45,241 bases of DNA. Origin: Chitinophagaceae bacterium. GTDB taxonomy: Bacteria; Bacteroidota; Bacteroidia; Chitinophagales; Chitinophagaceae. The stretch is taken from contig JAGQWM010000017.1 of NCBI GenBank assembly GCA_020437365.1, positions 1 to 45,241 on the forward strand. The letters are read 5' to 3'. Position numbers and translations under genes: made by a program. This document shows positions 16,236 to 25,422 of the stretch, piece by piece. Positions within the stretch are counted from its first letter, which is position 1; each line of letters starts with the position of its first letter. Under the pieces are notes generated by a model. That model saw only the letters and a list, made by a program, of their open reading frames with translations, was not told the origin of the DNA and searched no databases.

Positions 16236-18312
16236 TTACGGCTTTTGCTTTTTTATATAAATAATTATAAATGGCTACTTGCGAACGGACTTTATTATTT
16301 TTCGTTTGTACATATTCGTTACTCAAATTATTATCGAGCCATCGGGCTTTCACATTGTCCTTTAGTTGAATATCCAAAATATCGATTAATTCTTTTTGTA
16401 ATTCTTGATTCCAAATAGGGCAGGTGGCTTCTACACGGTGTTCGAGGTTACGGGTCATCCAATCAGCGGAAGAAATAAATACTTTTTTCTTGCCACGGTT
16501 GTGAAAAATCCACACCCTTGCATGTTCCAGGTATTCATCTACGATGCTGATGGCTCTTACGGGCTTTTCATATTTTTTATTTTCTGTCAGCATACAGAAA
16601 ATACCGCGGATAATGAGTTTTATTTTGACGCCGGCACGGGCCGCTTCATACAATTTGACGATCATTTCTTCATCGGAAAGAGAATTCATTTTGAGGGTAA
16701 TAGCTGCCGGTTTTTTCTTATGAGCTTGCTTTATTTCTTCACCAATGAGTTTCAACATTTCTCTTTTGACATACACCGGGCTGGGAATAACACGTTTGCA
16801 ATCTTTTAAATAATTGATGCCTGATTTGGGTTGTTCCAAAAAATTGAAAATTCGGTTGACATCCGCCATGATTTTTTGATTGGAAGTCAGTAAACAATGG
16901 TCACCATAAACCTTCGCTGTTTTTTCATTGAAATTTCCTGTACCGATGAAACCATAATTGATAAATTTATGGTCGCCGGATTTTTTACTGATCATACAAA
17001 TTTTGGAATGTACTTTCAAGTCGGGAATATCTATTAACACTTTGGCACCTTCTTCTTCAAGCCGGCTTTTCCATTCTATATTGGCTTCTTCTTCGAAACG
17101 GGCTCTTAGTTCTAACATTACCACTACGTCTTTTCCGTTTCTCACGGCGTTGATCAAGGCATTGATGATTTTGGATTGTGCCGCCAGGCGATAACAGGCA
17201 ATTTTGATTGTCGTAACATCAGGATCGAAGGCTGCTTCCCGTATCAAATCTATTAATGGTAAAAATGAATGATAGGGGAAATGCAAAAGCACATCTTTTT
17301 TTAAAATCGTATCGGACACTCTTTTATCGGTCAATTCCGGATGTTCAAACGGTTTTTTTCTTTGCTTTTTATTTTTAAAAACCTGTTCGGGGAATTCCAT
17401 GAAATGCCGATAATTATGAATCCTTCCTCCGGGAATTAAATTGTCTTTCTTCGTGAGTTTTAACCGGCGGATTAAATATTCCAATAAGCCGGGATCCATT
17501 TCCCGGTCGTAGGCAAACCGGACGGGTTTTGCTTTTTTGCGATTCTTAATTCCTTTTTCTAATTTTTGAATAATGTTGAGAGAAATATCTTCATCAATAT
17601 CAATTTCAGCATCACGGGTTACTTTAAAAATATGAGCTGCATATTGGTCGTAGCCGAAATAAGAAAAAATTTCTGGCAGGTTGGCCCGGATAATGTCTTC
17701 CAACAAAATGATATGATGTTCTTCGGGTTTAGGTGAAGGTAAAATAGTAAAGCGGCTCAATTCAGGACAAGGAATTTCGATGAGAGCATATTTTCGTTTC
17801 AGGGTATTGGCTTTTTCCCACATCACTACAGCCAGATAAATGGATTTGTCTTTGAGTGTTGGAAACTGGGCAATGTTTTCAATCATCAATGGAATGACAT
17901 TGGCACTGACTTCTTCTTCGAAATGATTGTGAACGAATTTTTGTTGTTCACGATTCAATTCTTTTTCCGTTCGGATAAAAATCTTATCTTCTGTCAACAA
18001 GCGTTTCAAGTCTTCCCAAATCCGGCTAAATTCGCCTTGCTGGTTCAAGACAGTCATTTGTATTTCATCAATAATTTGTTGCGGATTGTTTTCAAGATGC
18101 ATTTTGGCTTTATTGCCAAGTTGAATCATCCGGCGAAGGGTAGCCACCCGTACTTTGAAAAATTCATCCAGGTTATTAGAAAAAATACCGAGAAATTTTA
18201 TTCGTTCCAGCAAAGGTACAGTCGGGTCGGCAGCCTCCTGCAATACTCTTGCATTGAAGGAGAGCCAACTGATATCTCTTGCTATAAATTTTCTTTTAAA
18301 ATGATGTGCCAT
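16216..18312 (-). CDS. ppk1: Polyphosphate kinase 1
   Basis: A 698-residue PPK1, the usual length. It polymerises ATP gamma-phosphate into polyphosphate. The N-terminal domain opens with RDISWLSFNARVL; the catalytic phosphohistidine is His435 in DLKVHSKICM (same number as E. coli His435), and the second family His is His604 in WIFHNRG. The GTGNFNEKTAKVYGD segment (457-471) matches the PPK1 active-site region (GTGNYN in relatives). It overlaps ppx by 20 bp, so synthesis and breakdown enzymes are co-expressed. The start at 18312 is supported by the family-like N-terminus; the 64-bp gap from rfaE2 suggests it may have its own promoter or belong to the same run. Confidence 0.97.
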   Translation of the reverse strand: MAHHFKRKFIARDISWLSFNARVLQEAADPTVPLLERIKFLGIFSNNLDEFFKVRVATLRRMIQLGNKAKMHLENNPQQIIDEIQMTVLNQQGEFSRIWEDLKRLLTEDKIFIRTEKELNREQQKFVHNHFEEEVSANVIPLMIENIAQFPTLKDKSIYLAVVMWEKANTLKRKYALIEIPCPELSRFTILPSPKPEEHHIILLEDIIRANLPEIFSYFGYDQYAAHIFKVTRDAEIDIDEDISLNIIQKLEKGIKNRKKAKPVRFAYDREMDPGLLEYLIRRLKLTKKDNLIPGGRIHNYRHFMEFPEQVFKNKKQRKKPFEHPELTDKRVSDTILKKDVLLHFPYHSFLPLIDLIREAAFDPDVTTIKIACYRLAAQSKIINALINAVRNGKDVVVMLELRARFEEEANIEWKSRLEEEGAKVLIDIPDLKVHSKICMISKKSGDHKFINYGFIGTGNFNEKTAKVYGDHCLLTSNQKIMADVNRIFNFLEQPKSGINYLKDCKRVIPSPVYVKREMLKLIGEEIKQAHKKKPAAITLKMNSLSDEEMIVKLYEAARAGVKIKLIIRGIFCMLTENKKYEKPVRAISIVDEYLEHARVWIFHNRGKKKVFISSADWMTRNLEHRVEATCPIWNQELQKELIDILDIQLKDNVKARWLDNNLSNEYVQTKNNKVRSQVAIYNYLYKKAKAVNEVSSD

Positions 18313-18376
18313 GAATTTTTTTTCTTAGAAGATGAAATTACGAATTGTCAAAAGGAAATGAAAGCAGGAGAGGTGT

Positions 18377-18868
18377 TTATTTTTCTTGCATTGCCCGGAT
18401 GATAGAACTTGTAGAAAAACCTTCCACAATGGGATTGATTATCACCCGTCCACCATGAGCAATCACTTCTTTGGCGCCGGCAATTTGTTCAATGGAATAA
18501 TCGCCTCCTTTAATTAGTACATCGGGCCAAAGAGTTGTAATAAGTTGTAACGGTGTATCTTCTTCGAAAATAATAACGGCATCTACCATGCGCAAAGCCG
18601 CTACAACCATTGCCCGTGCATCTTGTGCATTGATGGGCCGCTGTTTTCCTTTCAATCTTTTAACGGAAGCATCGGCATTGATAGCCACAATTAAATAATC
18701 GGCTTGCGCAGCAGCTTCTGTCAAAGAAAAAATATGCCCCTGGTGCAGAATATCGAAAACGCCGTTGGTGAAAGCAATTTTTTGCCCGGCATCTTTGCGG
18801 GCAGCGACTTCCTTTTGCAGTTGCTCAAGTGTAAAAATGTTTTTTTCTATGTCGTCAATTGGAGCCAA
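18377..18868 (-). CDS. rfaE2: D-glycero-beta-D-manno-heptose 1-phosphate adenylyltransferase
   Basis: A 163-residue nucleotidyltransferase equal to the C-terminal half of HldE (RfaE). It adds AMP to heptose 1-phosphate, giving ADP-heptose for the LPS inner core. Motifs: FTNGVFDILHQGH (33-45, HxGH His42/His45), a KRLKGKQRP segment (about 73-81), KGGDYSIEQI (about 119-128) and GFSTSSII near the C-terminus (about 149-156), which are typical of this enzyme. The kinase domain RfaE1 is not encoded here and no other heptose genes are near. The gene overlaps the upstream membrane-protein gene by 14 bp. Confidence 0.92.
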   Translation of the reverse strand: MAPIDDIEKNIFTLEQLQKEVAARKDAGQKIAFTNGVFDILHQGHIFSLTEAAAQADYLIVAINADASVKRLKGKQRPINAQDARAMVVAALRMVDAVIIFEEDTPLQLITTLWPDVLIKGGDYSIEQIAGAKEVIAHGGRVIINPIVEGFSTSSIIRAMQEK

Positions 18869-19868
18869 GGATTCGTTTTTTATTATAATAAGGAATGGCT
18901 ACAAAACTAATCAAACCTCCGACAAGAATGACTGCGGTTTGTGCCAGCCATAAAATCCAACCAAATGCAAGGGCAATTCCTTCATTCAAACCATACAATT
19001 GCATGGTTTTTTGAATCAGGTAAGCATAGGCGCCAATACCGCCGGGCGTTACCACCATACCGATGCTTCCCGCCGATAAAACGGTAAAAGCTTCGCGGAT
19101 GCCGTATATATTTGTTTCCTTCAATGCCAGAAAACCCAAATATCCACCGAGTAAATAAATAGTCCAGATGATGACTGTATAAAAAATAAATAATTTTCTT
19201 TTCTTTAAATGCCGGATAGTGCCTACACCTTGCAGTACACTTTGAATTATTTTACGAATGATTTTTTGTATATCGCTGATGGATTTCTTTTTGACAAGCA
19301 TCCATATAAATAAAAGGAAGAAAAGTATGCCGAAAATGATGAGCAATACCACCCAGCCTGAGATTTTTTTCTCCTCATTATTTTGTGCCGGTGCAAAAAA
19401 GGTATGCATCAAATCAGCATACAATTGTGGTTGAATGATGAGCGTAATGGCAAAAACAAGAAGCAAGGTCAATGCGTCAATTATTCTTTCGAGAATAATG
19501 GTTCCGATGAGTTTATCTGCCGGAATTTTTTCATAACGGGCAAGGACAGTGCATTTTAGTACTTCACCCAATCTCGGCACAGCCTGGTTGGCGAGGTAGC
19601 CAATCATAACGGCAAAAAAACTATTGGTTTTGGAAGGGTGGAATCCCAATGGCGCTATCAACAACCGCCAGCGTAATGCCCGGATGTAATGACTCAGAAG
19701 TAAAATAAAAAATACGGGAATTAACAACCAATATCTCGCCGTTTTTAGCGCTGCATGTATCTGCGAACGGTCGCCTGCTGTCAAATCTTTGATAGACCAC
19801 CAAACCAAAAAAATACCAAGCCCCAGGAAAAATGAATATTGTAATATGGTGCGCAGCCGTTTACTCAT
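18855..19868 (-). CDS. YbhN/AglD-like membrane protein (LPG synthase TM family)
   Basis: A 337-residue polytopic protein with about eight hydrophobic segments, matching the lysylphosphatidylglycerol synthase transmembrane (UPF0104, YbhN/AglD) family. Family marks: HYIRALRWRLLI (about 60-71), a NQAVPRLGEVLKC segment (about 94-106) and GSIGMVVTPGGIGAYAYLIQ split over the late helices (about 270-290). No soluble aminoacyl-transferase domain follows, so it is not a full MprF; such stand-alone modules are thought to act as lipid or lipid-linked sugar flippases. The overlap with rfaE2 (14 bp) hints at a link with envelope glycolipid synthesis, but that is inference. Confidence 0.85.
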   Translation of the reverse strand: MSKRLRTILQYSFFLGLGIFLVWWSIKDLTAGDRSQIHAALKTARYWLLIPVFFILLLSHYIRALRWRLLIAPLGFHPSKTNSFFAVMIGYLANQAVPRLGEVLKCTVLARYEKIPADKLIGTIILERIIDALTLLLVFAITLIIQPQLYADLMHTFFAPAQNNEEKKISGWVVLLIIFGILFFLLFIWMLVKKKSISDIQKIIRKIIQSVLQGVGTIRHLKKRKLFIFYTVIIWTIYLLGGYLGFLALKETNIYGIREAFTVLSAGSIGMVVTPGGIGAYAYLIQKTMQLYGLNEGIALAFGWILWLAQTAVILVGGLISFVAIPYYNKKRILGSN

Positions 19869-19916
19869 GGAATTGAAAAATACGATGATACTACATTATT
19901 CCGATAAGTAAAATGA

Positions 19917-20768
19917 TTAAGACAGGATTAAATTATCAATCAACCTGATTTCATGTAAATAAGCCGCTACCAACGCAATGCTATGTTTGCAGTCATTGGG
20001 TTTTTGAATCGGGGTTAAAGTTTCATAATCCGCAATAGTGATATAATCTGGTTTGAAACCTGCATCGGTAATCATTTTTTGAGCTTCGGTTAAGAGTTCA
20101 GGCAAAGGTTTGGCAGTAAAATTTTCTTTAATAAAAGTCAGCATTTGAAAAAGTTTGGGTGCTGTTTTTCTTTCATCGGTTGTCAATCGCATATTCCGGC
20201 TGCTCATAGCCAAACCGTCTTTTTCTCTTGCTGTAGGGCAAATGCGGATAACAGGTTTGTCGATACCTGTTAATTGGTCAATCATTTTTTGCAGTACCAT
20301 GCATTGTTGAAAATCCTTTTGCCCGAGATATAAATAATGCGGTTGTACAAGCTGCAAGAATTTATCTACAATCATACAAACACCCTGATAATGTCCCGGC
20401 CTGAATTTACCTTCCAAAACAGTTTCCAACATTCCTAAATTGTATTTTTTATCTGCCTGCAATCCGTCGGGATACATTTCAGCTACGGATGGAAGAAATA
20501 AAATATCGCAACCGGCAGTTTCTAATTGCCGGATATCGGCTTCTATGGTTTTCGGATATTTTTCGAGGTCTGCCGCATTATTAAATTGTGTGGGGTTGAC
20601 AAAAATGCTGGCAACCGTCAGGTCATCAGATTTTTTAGACTGATTAATCAAAGAAATATGCCCGGCATGTAAGGCACCCATGGTAGGTATAAAACCCGAT
20701 TTCAAGCCATTTTGTTTTGCTTTTTCCAGCCATTGCCGCAGGTCATTTGCTCTTTTAAATAATATCAT
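19917..20768 (-). CDS. panC: Pantothenate synthetase
   Basis: A 283-residue PanC, the usual size. It condenses pantoate and beta-alanine with ATP to form pantothenate. Motifs: PTMGALHAGH (28-37, HxGH His34/His37), FVNPTQFN (56-63), GQKDFQQ (149-155) and AMSSRN (187-192, the KMSKS-like loop). The gene is divergent from the glycogen-synthase-like gene across a 105-bp gap. panD (aspartate decarboxylase), which often follows panC, is not found between panC and the next gene, so beta-alanine supply must be encoded elsewhere. Confidence 0.97.
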   Translation of the reverse strand: MILFKRANDLRQWLEKAKQNGLKSGFIPTMGALHAGHISLINQSKKSDDLTVASIFVNPTQFNNAADLEKYPKTIEADIRQLETAGCDILFLPSVAEMYPDGLQADKKYNLGMLETVLEGKFRPGHYQGVCMIVDKFLQLVQPHYLYLGQKDFQQCMVLQKMIDQLTGIDKPVIRICPTAREKDGLAMSSRNMRLTTDERKTAPKLFQMLTFIKENFTAKPLPELLTEAQKMITDAGFKPDYITIADYETLTPIQKPNDCKHSIALVAAYLHEIRLIDNLILS

Positions 20769-20826
20769 GAGAAGTGTTTGAAAACATAGAAAAAAGAAGA
20801 TACTGCCATTTTCGCCTCAAAATAGT

Positions 20827-20834
20827 TACCTTTG
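20827..20834 (+). promoter_or_regulatory. Candidate -7 box of the glycogen-synthase-like gene
   Basis: TACCTTTGCC matches the Bacteroidota TANNTTTG box exactly and lies 40 nt upstream of the start at 20874. The -33 element is weak. Confidence 0.5.
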
Positions 20835-20873
20835 CCACCTTAAAAAAGTAGCAGATAAACTAAAAAGACGCAA

Positions 20874-21689
20874 ATGACTGCAAAGAAAAGAATTTTATTT
20901 ATCGCCAACGAGATGTCGCCTTACCTTGAATTGACCGAGTTTGCTGAAACGGTGAATAAATTAGCCATTTTGACAAATAATTCTGAGTTTGAAGTACGTT
21001 GCATAATGCCCCGTTTTGGAACTATCAATGAAAGAAGGCACCGCCTGCATGAAGTCGTCCGGTTGTCCGGTATCAATGTAGCAGTGGCCAATGATGATAT
21101 TCCTTTACAAATCAAAGTGGCTTCTTTGCCCAGTGCCCGTTTGCAGGTTTATTTCCTGGATAATGAAGAACTTTTCAAGCGGAAATTCCATTTTCATGAT
21201 GAAAATGATAAATGGTTTAGCGATAACGGCCTTCGTACTGTATTCTATTGTAAAGGGGCGTTGGAAACCGTTAAAAAATTCGGTTGGGCTCCGGACATTA
21301 TCCATTGCAGCGGCTGGATGACGGGATTGATTCCGGCCTATTTAAAAACTGTGTATAAAAAAGAACCGGTTTTTGCACATAGCAAAATAGTTTACACCAT
21401 CGGTGAAAATACGTTCAAGGAAAAACTCAATGCCAAATTTTTAAAAGATGCATTGATTCATCCATCTATTAAAGAAAAAGACCTCGAACCGTATAAAGAA
21501 AGAACCAACCTGGCCATGTTCCGTGGTGGTGCTACTTATGCCGATGCCATCACTTTCGGTGCTGAAAAAATAGACAAAAAACTGGTCGACGAATTTTCGA
21601 AAGTAAGGGGTAAGAAAACGTTACCTTATACAGAAGAAGGAGATTTAACAGACTATTTACAACTCTATAACGATCTTGCGAGCAAATAA
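20874..21689 (+). CDS. Standalone glycogen/starch-synthase-like (GT5 N-terminal) domain protein
   Basis: A 271-residue protein resembling only the N-terminal Rossmann half of bacterial glycogen synthase (about 480 residues): RILFIANEMSPYLELTE at the start, CIMPRFGTI, VYFLDNEELFKRK, DIIHCSGWMTGLIPAYLK, and GATYADAITFGAEK near the end. The C-terminal GT-B half is absent. At the N-terminus the ADP-glucose-binding K-T-G-G-L of GlgA is not present; LELTEFAETV occupies that place. It is commonly annotated as glycogen/starch synthase in Bacteroidota, but with these losses ordinary glucan synthesis is doubtful. It is followed 28 bp later by the DUF4270 lipoprotein gene, suggesting co-transcription. 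Confidence 0.8.
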   Translation: MTAKKRILFIANEMSPYLELTEFAETVNKLAILTNNSEFEVRCIMPRFGTINERRHRLHEVVRLSGINVAVANDDIPLQIKVASLPSARLQVYFLDNEELFKRKFHFHDENDKWFSDNGLRTVFYCKGALETVKKFGWAPDIIHCSGWMTGLIPAYLKTVYKKEPVFAHSKIVYTIGENTFKEKLNAKFLKDALIHPSIKEKDLEPYKERTNLAMFRGGATYADAITFGAEKIDKKLVDEFSKVRGKKTLPYTEEGDLTDYLQLYNDLASK

Positions 21690-21717
21690 ACATACTTACC
21701 GAATCTAAATTTACTTT

Positions 21718-23205
21718 GTGAATAACAGATATTTCTTTTTAAGACTTATAGCAATCGTAACAACGGTTGCTATTGTGTTTTCGGCCTGTAAAAAAATAAA
21801 TGAAGCCACAGAATTGGGCGGTGGCCTTATTCCGCCAGTCGATGGCATCACCACTTTCGATACTACGGTCAGTTTACAGACCTTCAACGATACTTTTACT
21901 TTTAATACAGATTCGCAGTATTATGACAAAAACAAGGAGTTTTTTCTGGGCAAACTGGATAATGATCCGCTTTTCGGCAAGACCGATGCCCGCATGTTTT
22001 TAGAATTAAAACCGGCTTTATTCCCTTTTTATTTTAATAATACGAACCCCGACAGTTTATTTATCGACTCGGTCGTTTTGCTATTAAATCATGTGGAAAA
22101 TTATGGCGATAGTACAATACCACAAACGGTGAATGTGTATGAAATCGATCCGATTCCTGCCAATAATTTTAAAAGCGATTCCAACTATTTAATTCGTCAG
22201 GAACATTTTACTTATACAAATTTATTGGGTAGCAGGACATTTACGCCGGCTTCTCTGAACGATACTGTAAAAGCTTTTAAGGATACAACAACTCACCAAT
22301 TGAGAATCCGACTGGATAATAGTTTTGGTTCAAGATTGCTTTCTTATGATTCGGTCAAAACATCTTTTAATGGAGCGTATGCCAATGATTCAATATTTAA
22401 ATCAAAACTCAGGGGCTTTGTGGTGAAATCTGTGGGTAATGGCAATGCATTAATGGGTTTTGACCTGAATGGTTTCAATACAGCATTGGCTATTTATTAC
22501 CGGTACGATAAACGAACAATGCCGACTGTGCCCAATATTGATACAACGGTTGTGTATTTTCCTTTTTCTAATTCATTTTGTGCCGCGGCCAATTATGTCA
22601 AAAGAGATTTTGCCGGTTCGCCATTGGCGGCTGCAGTGGGTGGTACTACACAAGATCCATTGGTGTACATTCAATCTACACCTGGCTCTTATGCCGATAT
22701 AAAAATACCTGATTTAGCTACTTTGGATAACCGATTGGTACATCGAGCCGAATTGATAGTGGAACAAGTGTATGATGCCAGTGATGAAAAATTCGGCCCG
22801 CCGGGTCAATTATATCTCGATGCATCGGATCCCACTATTTCAGCGTTTAATAAACACAGGGTCATTCCTTATGATTTACAATTACTCACCGGTGGCAGTT
22901 TAAACTTCGGAGATTTTGGTTCAACGCCAATTGATGGAACAGATGGAAGCGGCCATGCAATCAAAATTTGGAAATTTAACATTACCCGTTATGTGCAGCA
23001 TGTACTGAACGGCACATTACCATTATACGATTTACGTCTTTTTGCCCCGTATAGTCTTTTAGAGCAATATGGTATTCCGCCGGCATCGGACATCACAGTA
23101 AAAGTGGGTGTGAATAAAGCTATTGCCAAAGGCAGAGTAAGAGTGGGTGGTGGCAATCATCCTACACAAAGAATGCGATTAAGAATTATTTATTCTAAAC
23201 TTTAA
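21718..23205 (+). CDS. DUF4270 family lipoprotein
   Basis: A 495-residue protein beginning at GTG (no other Met until well inside). Residues 1-23 form a lipoprotein signal with lipobox IVFSAC and Cys24. The mature part starts with a KKINEATELGGGLIPPVDG segment, typical of the DUF4270 family, followed by a beta-rich region and a C-terminal NITRYVQHVLNG / RLRIIYSK region. The role is unknown; family members are surface or periplasmic lipoproteins confined mainly to Bacteroidota. A strong terminator follows at 23228-23263. It pairs with the glycogen-synthase-like gene upstream, an arrangement I associate with this phylum. Confidence 0.85.
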   Translation: MNNRYFFLRLIAIVTTVAIVFSACKKINEATELGGGLIPPVDGITTFDTTVSLQTFNDTFTFNTDSQYYDKNKEFFLGKLDNDPLFGKTDARMFLELKPALFPFYFNNTNPDSLFIDSVVLLLNHVENYGDSTIPQTVNVYEIDPIPANNFKSDSNYLIRQEHFTYTNLLGSRTFTPASLNDTVKAFKDTTTHQLRIRLDNSFGSRLLSYDSVKTSFNGAYANDSIFKSKLRGFVVKSVGNGNALMGFDLNGFNTALAIYYRYDKRTMPTVPNIDTTVVYFPFSNSFCAAANYVKRDFAGSPLAAAVGGTTQDPLVYIQSTPGSYADIKIPDLATLDNRLVHRAELIVEQVYDASDEKFGPPGQLYLDASDPTISAFNKHRVIPYDLQLLTGGSLNFGDFGSTPIDGTDGSGHAIKIWKFNITRYVQHVLNGTLPLYDLRLFAPYSLLEQYGIPPASDITVKVGVNKAIAKGRVRVGGGNHPTQRMRLRIIYSKL

Positions 23206-23227
23206 TTTTTGAAATATATTTCAGTGA

Positions 23228-23263
23228 AAAGTCTGTCAGTGTATTTTGCCGACAGACTTTTTT
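23228..23263 (+). terminator. Intrinsic terminator after DUF4270 gene
   Basis: Perfect 10-bp stem AAAGTCTGTC (23228-23237) / GACAGACTTT (23251-23260) with a 13-nt loop and a T run. It lies 22 nt after the stop codon. Confidence 0.88.
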
Positions 23264-23280
23264 CATATTGCAGCCGGCCT

Positions 23281-23288
23281 TATCTTTG
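23281..23288 (+). promoter_or_regulatory. Candidate -7 box of metK
   Basis: TATCTTTGCC matches TANNTTTG exactly, 26 nt before the metK ATG. The region about 19-21 nt upstream is the T-rich tail of the preceding terminator, so terminator and promoter are nested. Confidence 0.55.
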
Positions 23289-23306
23289 CCGCTTTAAATT
23301 CTACAC

Positions 23307-24557
23307 ATGTCATATTTATTTACTTCTGAATCGGTGAGTGAAGGCCATCCTGATAAAGTTGCCGACCAGATTTCAGATGCTTTAATCGATAATTTTTTAG
23401 CGTTTGATGCGAACTCGAAAGTGGCTTGCGAAACGTTGGTTACGACCGGACAAGTTGTACTGGCCGGTGAAGTTCGGTCTGAAGCTTATCTCGATGTACA
23501 ACAAATTGCCCGTGATGTAATTGGAAAAATCGGCTATACCAAGAGTGATTATATGTTTGAAGCATTGAGTTGTGGTGTGTTGTCAGCTATTCATGAACAA
23601 TCCAGCGACATCAATCAAGGCGTTGTTCGGAAGAAAAAAGAAAACCAGGGTGCCGGCGACCAGGGCATGATGTTCGGGTATGCTACCAACGAAACAGAGA
23701 ATTATATGCCTCTGGCCTTAGACCTTTCACACAAACTGCTCATTGAATTGGCCGCACTCCGAAGAGAAAATAAAAAAATAAAATACCTGCGACCTGATGC
23801 TAAAAGCCAGGTTACATTAGAATACGATGATAATAACAAACCAGTTCGCATCGATACGATTGTTATTTCAACACAACATGACGATTTTGATTCTGAAGCC
23901 CGAATGCTGGCTCGCATCAAAGAAGATATGTTAACGATATTAATTCCAAGGGTGAAAAAAAGGTATAAAAAATACGCAAAACTCTTTAACGATAAAATCA
24001 AATACCATATCAATCCCACCGGAAAATTTGTAATTGGAGGCCCGCATGGCGATACCGGATTAACCGGCCGTAAAATTATTGTAGATACCTATGGTGGAAA
24101 AGGGGCTCACGGTGGTGGAGCTTTTAGTGGCAAAGATCCTTCGAAAGTAGATCGTTCGGCTGCTTATGCTACGAGGCATATTGCCAAAAATCTTGTGGCT
24201 GCCGGCGTTGCTGATGAAGTTTTGGTACAAGTATCTTATGCCATAGGCGTAGCCAACCCCACCAGCATTAATGTAAATACTTATGGTACGGCTAAAGTTT
24301 CATTAACGGATGGACAAATAGGAAAACTGGTAGAACAGATTTTTGATATGCGTCCTTATTTTATAGAACAAAGATTTAAACTGCGGACTCCGATTTATAC
24401 CGAAACAGCCGCTTATGGCCACATGGGCAGAGAACCCAAAACCGTAAAGAAAACTTTTACTGCACCGAACGGTGAAAAAGTTGTTAAGACAGTCGAACTT
24501 TTTGCCTGGGAGAAATTGGACTATGTTGACAAAGTAAAAAAAGCTTTTCGCCTCTAA
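23307..24557 (+). CDS. metK: S-adenosylmethionine synthetase
   Basis: A 416-residue MetK. It makes S-adenosylmethionine from methionine and ATP. Seen in order: [20 protein letters not shown] (residues 6-25, His14, Asp16), the [12 protein letters not shown] motif (about 116-127), [13 protein letters not shown] (about 246-258) and the P-loop-like [20 protein letters not shown] (265-284). It is longer than E. coli MetK (384), due to extra residues in the central domain (about 155-225), as in other Bacteroidota. No SAM riboswitch is visible in the short leader. It is flanked by terminators on both sides, so it is probably transcribed alone. Confidence 0.98.
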   Translation: MSYLFTSESVSEGHPDKVADQISDALIDNFLAFDANSKVACETLVTTGQVVLAGEVRSEAYLDVQQIARDVIGKIGYTKSDYMFEALSCGVLSAIHEQSSDINQGVVRKKKENQGAGDQGMMFGYATNETENYMPLALDLSHKLLIELAALRRENKKIKYLRPDAKSQVTLEYDDNNKPVRIDTIVISTQHDDFDSEARMLARIKEDMLTILIPRVKKRYKKYAKLFNDKIKYHINPTGKFVIGGPHGDTGLTGRKIIVDTYGGKGAHGGGAFSGKDPSKVDRSAAYATRHIAKNLVAAGVADEVLVQVSYAIGVANPTSINVNTYGTAKVSLTDGQIGKLVEQIFDMRPYFIEQRFKLRTPIYTETAAYGHMGREPKTVKKTFTAPNGEKVVKTVELFAWEKLDYVDKVKKAFRL

Positions 24558-24577
24558 ATATTGGCAATAAAAAATTG

Positions 24578-24608
24578 AAACCTGTATGAATTTTATGCAG
24601 GTTTTTTT
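24578..24608 (+). terminator. Intrinsic terminator after metK
   Basis: Ten-pair stem AAACCTGTAT (24578-24587) / ATGCAGGTTT (24595-24604) with one T-G pair, a 7-nt loop and seven T. It lies 20 nt after the metK stop. Confidence 0.85.
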
Positions 24609-24657
24609 GTTGGAATAAATACCGGTTTACCCAAGTCAAAAAGGTTAAATTTGACAA

Positions 24658-25422
24658 GTGAAAAAATTCAGACAACAACGCCGTCCTAAAAAGAATACAT
24701 TGCTTGTTGGCCCTTTATCCATTTTGGAAGCTATGAAGAGCGGTCAACAAATTGACAGGATTTATATTGCCACAAAAAAACAGGATGAAACCTTTGCCAT
24801 GATGAAAACATTGGCTGCCGAACAAGGTGTGCCAATCAATTTTGTGCCGCCGGCCAAATTGAATTTTTTCAATGTCACCAATCACGGTGGCTATGTGGCA
24901 CAATTAGCCAAAGTCAAATACCTGCAATTACAAGATGTCATTTCGCATACCGTAGAAAAAGGTGAAACGCCATTTTTATTATTACTCGATGGCATTACTG
25001 ATATTAGAAACATCGGAGGTATCGCCAGAACTGCTTTTTGTATGGGCGTACAGGCCATTGTTATTCCTGAAAAAGGAGTGGGAGCTTTGCACGAAGATGC
25101 TATATTAACTTCTGCCGGTGCTTTAGAAAAAATAGCTGTTTGCCGGGTGAAAACTTTGACTGAAGCTGTTGACCTGTTACATTTAAACGGCATCACCGTG
25201 TTAGCATCCGAAATGAAAGCTGCAACAAAAATTGACGAAGTGGATTTTACCTTGCCCTCGGCCATCGTTATGGGCGGTGAAGAAAAAGGAATTCATGAAT
25301 CCTTACTCAACATTTGTGATGCAAAAATAAAAATTCCGATGCCCGGCGATTTTGAATCTTTGAATGTATCTGTAGCGACCGGCATTATTTTATATGAAGC
25401 GATGAAACAACGATTGAAATGA
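24658..25422 (+). CDS. rlmB: TrmH-family rRNA 2'-O-methyltransferase, RlmB type
   Basis: A 254-residue SpoU methyltransferase starting at GTG. N-terminal L30e-like substrate-binding domain (residues 14-85, GPLSILEAM at 18-26) and C-terminal knotted SAM domain with motif 1 RNIGGIARTA (117-126), motif 2 MGGEEKGI (205-212) and motif 3 IPMPG...SLNVSVA (226-240). RlmB methylates G2251 of 23S rRNA; the paralogue TrmH acts on tRNA but lacks this N-terminal domain, so RlmB is preferred. The stop overlaps the next start by 4 bp (ATGA), so translation is probably coupled to the HMG-CoA-lyase-like gene. Confidence 0.9.
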   Translation: MKKFRQQRRPKKNTLLVGPLSILEAMKSGQQIDRIYIATKKQDETFAMMKTLAAEQGVPINFVPPAKLNFFNVTNHGGYVAQLAKVKYLQLQDVISHTVEKGETPFLLLLDGITDIRNIGGIARTAFCMGVQAIVIPEKGVGALHEDAILTSAGALEKIAVCRVKTLTEAVDLLHLNGITVLASEMKAATKIDEVDFTLPSAIVMGGEEKGIHESLLNICDAKIKIPMPGDFESLNVSVATGIILYEAMKQRLK

